Source of the DNA: Bacteroidota bacterium
GTDB taxonomy: Bacteria; Bacteroidota; Bacteroidia; Bacteroidales; VadinHA17
Direction of reading: 5' to 3'
Assembly (NCBI GenBank): GCA_016718875.1
Contig: JADKBL010000001.1
Span: 310,001 to 374,000, forward strand
Length of the DNA: 64,000 nucleotides
Under the pieces are notes generated by a model. The model saw only the letters and a list, made by a program, of their open reading frames with translations. It had not been told where the DNA came from and did not search any database. A program made the position numbers and the translations under genes. Below are positions 62,706-64,000 of the stretch, one piece after another; positions within the stretch are counted from its first letter, which is position 1, and each line of letters begins with the position of its first letter.

Positions 62706-64000
62706 CTATCCTGTTATTTTAGCCGGCAGCCCTTTTACCAGAACAGGTTTTTCTTCATGTGGTTTAGGCATGAAGATATCGTCAGGTGTGAGTCCGCACT
62801 CCTCAATCATCTTAAGGCAATACTCAAGCCTGCCAAGTTCACGGCCTGTATTATTTGTGCCGAACGTAAATTTTATGCCCGCAGCTTTAGCCATTTTAAT
62901 CATTTCAGCACCTGGTGTTTTATATCTTGCATTGATCTCAAGTGCAATATTATTATCAGCAAGAACCTTAACTACTCTTGCCATCCTCTCTTTAGTCCAG
63001 AGCTGTTCATGTTCAGTCATAAGTGCATCAGGAAGAACTGTTGGGTTTACATATATGTCAACAGGTTCTTGTGAGAATATAGCTTCTATTTTACCAACAA
63101 GCTGATCCATAAACTGCTGCTTATCATCGACCCACACCTCATCCTTGATCCAGATCCTGTTACGACGGCCCTTTGTATCAGTAAAGGTCATTGCATCTGT
63201 GAATACATAGTCGAATTTTGCAATAGCTTCGGGAGAAAAAAGAGTAATCCATTCACGTCCTTCTGCCTGCATTCCTCTGAATATTGGCTGGCCCTTAACG
63301 GTATCCATATATGCTGCAAGGGAGGCATCGTCTGTAACTGGAAATTTCAGCCCGCAATTTGGTGCCAGTCCATAGTTAATACCAAGTTTGAGAGAATTCT
63401 CTTTTACCTCTTCAAGTGTCAGTCCACCTTTAAGATGTACATGATAATCAACAACTGGAAATCCTTTGTCCATTAGTTTTGCCAGGGTTGTTTCCCATTC
63501 TTCATCGACAAGCAACTGAGATTTTTCACCATCCGGAAATCTTTTTACCCGGATTGATTTAAAATAAACAGTGCTTTTAGTATCATGTGCCTGGAGAGCA
63601 AAGGTACCGGAACCAAGTATTCTTCCTTTATGTTCTTCACTTCTCCATGGCTCATCGGGCTGTACATAATCTACAACCTTATAATCATTTACAAATATTT
63701 CAACATGGTTTTCAATTACCCGGATCCTCATGGTAAACCATTCGCCGTCTTTTACCATCTGGTAATGAACATTCCTGACCGCATAAAGGCTTCCGGTCTT
63801 TTTTGTTTCGCGATAATTGTCAGCACCGATATGAGTATTGTTAACCTGTACCTCATATCCTGTTAATGGCCAGTCATTTTCCTGAAATGCAGTATGGAAA
63901 TAAATTCCTGAATTGGCATAAGGCAGAGTCTTTATTTCTGCTATTAGTTCAAAATTTTTGAAAGGCTTATCGGTATTGTAGAAGAGATGTCCTCTTTCTC
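62706..64000 (-). CDS. DUF1080 (3-keto-disaccharide hydrolase) domain fused to a PHP-like metal hydrolase (5' end outside window)
   Basis: The frame is open from the window edge to the stop at 62706, about 431 residues seen, so the N-terminus is missing. The first part is the DUF1080/laminin G-like domain: FELIAEIKTLPYANSGIYFH, NDWPLTGYEVQVNNTHIGAD and WFTMRIRVIENHVEIFVNDY. After about residue 180 comes a PHP-type fold: VVDYHVHLKGGLTLEEVKEN with an HxH, FRGMQAEGREW, DYVFTDAMTF, NPTVLPD and ALEINARYKTPGAEMIKMAK. DUF1080 is now tied to 3-keto-glycoside hydrolysis; the PHP part suggests a linked metal-dependent hydrolysis step. It precedes the TIM-barrel gene by 24 bp. The role of the fusion is inference. 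Confidence 0.85.
   Translation of the reverse strand, partial: ERGHLFYNTDKPFKNFELIAEIKTLPYANSGIYFHTAFQENDWPLTGYEVQVNNTHIGADNYRETKKTGSLYAVRNVHYQMVKDGEWFTMRIRVIENHVEIFVNDYKVVDYVQPDEPWRSEEHKGRILGSGTFALQAHDTKSTVYFKSIRVKRFPDGEKSQLLVDEEWETTLAKLMDKGFPVVDYHVHLKGGLTLEEVKENSLKLGINYGLAPNCGLKFPVTDDASLAAYMDTVKGQPIFRGMQAEGREWITLFSPEAIAKFDYVFTDAMTFTDTKGRRNRIWIKDEVWVDDKQQFMDQLVGKIEAIFSQEPVDIYVNPTVLPDALMTEHEQLWTKERMARVVKVLADNNIALEINARYKTPGAEMIKMAKAAGIKFTFGTNNTGRELGRLEYCLKMIEECGLTPDDIFMPKPHEEKPVLVKGLPAKITG

Noticed and set aside
1..64000. tRNA, rRNA, insertion sequence or prophage genes
   Set aside because: Inspection of the gaps showed no cloverleaf-like blocks ending in CCA, and no transposase, integrase or phage protein is encoded.

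Overview
The window reads as a chromosome segment of a Bacteroidota bacterium, probably Bacteroidales/Marinilabiliales-like (the order is inference). Evidence: a type IX secretion sorting-domain protein, two FISUMP-domain proteins, the DUF4292-M23-TPR gene set, a CzcA-type RND pump fused to its TolC-like channel, a Bacteroidota-type Cys-rich PheS, Bacteroidota-style lipoproteins, and AT-rich DNA with occasional TAnnTTTG promoter elements. No tRNA, rRNA, CRISPR array, integrase or insertion sequence was seen. Both ends cut a gene.

Region 1 (1-12.6 kb): a GNAT acetyltransferase end, a lipoprotein, PhzF-like isomerase, a heavy-metal RND efflux operon (czcA-tolC fusion, then adaptor), a polyprenyl synthase, a frameshifted MFS transporter, CoA-binding and thioesterase genes, a Tat-type aldo/keto reductase and an SMP-30-like protein. 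Region 2 (12.7-39.6 kb) is mostly housekeeping: YwbE, phosphofructokinase, HAD phosphatase, uvrC, adenine deaminase, mnmG, ybeY, an anti-sigma-type ATPase, an envelope block (EnvC-like, DUF4292, TPR lipoprotein, flippase), a cyclophilin, pheS, a Crp/Fnr regulator, ruvB, a YwqK repeat protein, nadA, rpiB, an Rrf2 regulator, VanZ, hemW, a coiled-coil membrane protein, a PurF-like protein without its catalytic cysteine, and nfo. Two parS-like palindromes sit in the short gaps beside uvrC and mnmG.

Region 3 (39.6-64 kb) is accessory, dominated by exported carbohydrate enzymes: a sialidase-like protein, a five-bladed-propeller protein, GH20, a three-gene operon (GH5, GH88/105, deacetylase-like), GH97, GH127, a sugar epimerase-like TIM barrel and a DUF1080-PHP fusion. 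With them are a patatin-like lipase, an Nramp transporter, a creatininase-family protein, pdxH and the T9SS/FISUMP surface proteins. No SusC/SusD pair is visible, so this is not a canonical polysaccharide utilization locus, though plant or host glycan breakdown is the evident theme.

Five genes carry reading-frame breaks (about 8.64, 40.86-40.92, 41.76, 46.65 and 56.1 kb). Most can be restored by adding one base to a run of identical bases. That suggests consensus homopolymer errors at least as strongly as real gene decay, so these genes should be checked against reads before being called dead. The most unusual items are the parS-like pair next to mnmG, the glutaminase-dead PurF paralogue, the pump-channel fusion with an apparent internal signal peptide, the 40-residue/120-bp repeat array in the FISUMP protein, the GH5 barrel interrupted by a beta-rich domain, and the DUF1080-PHP fusion.
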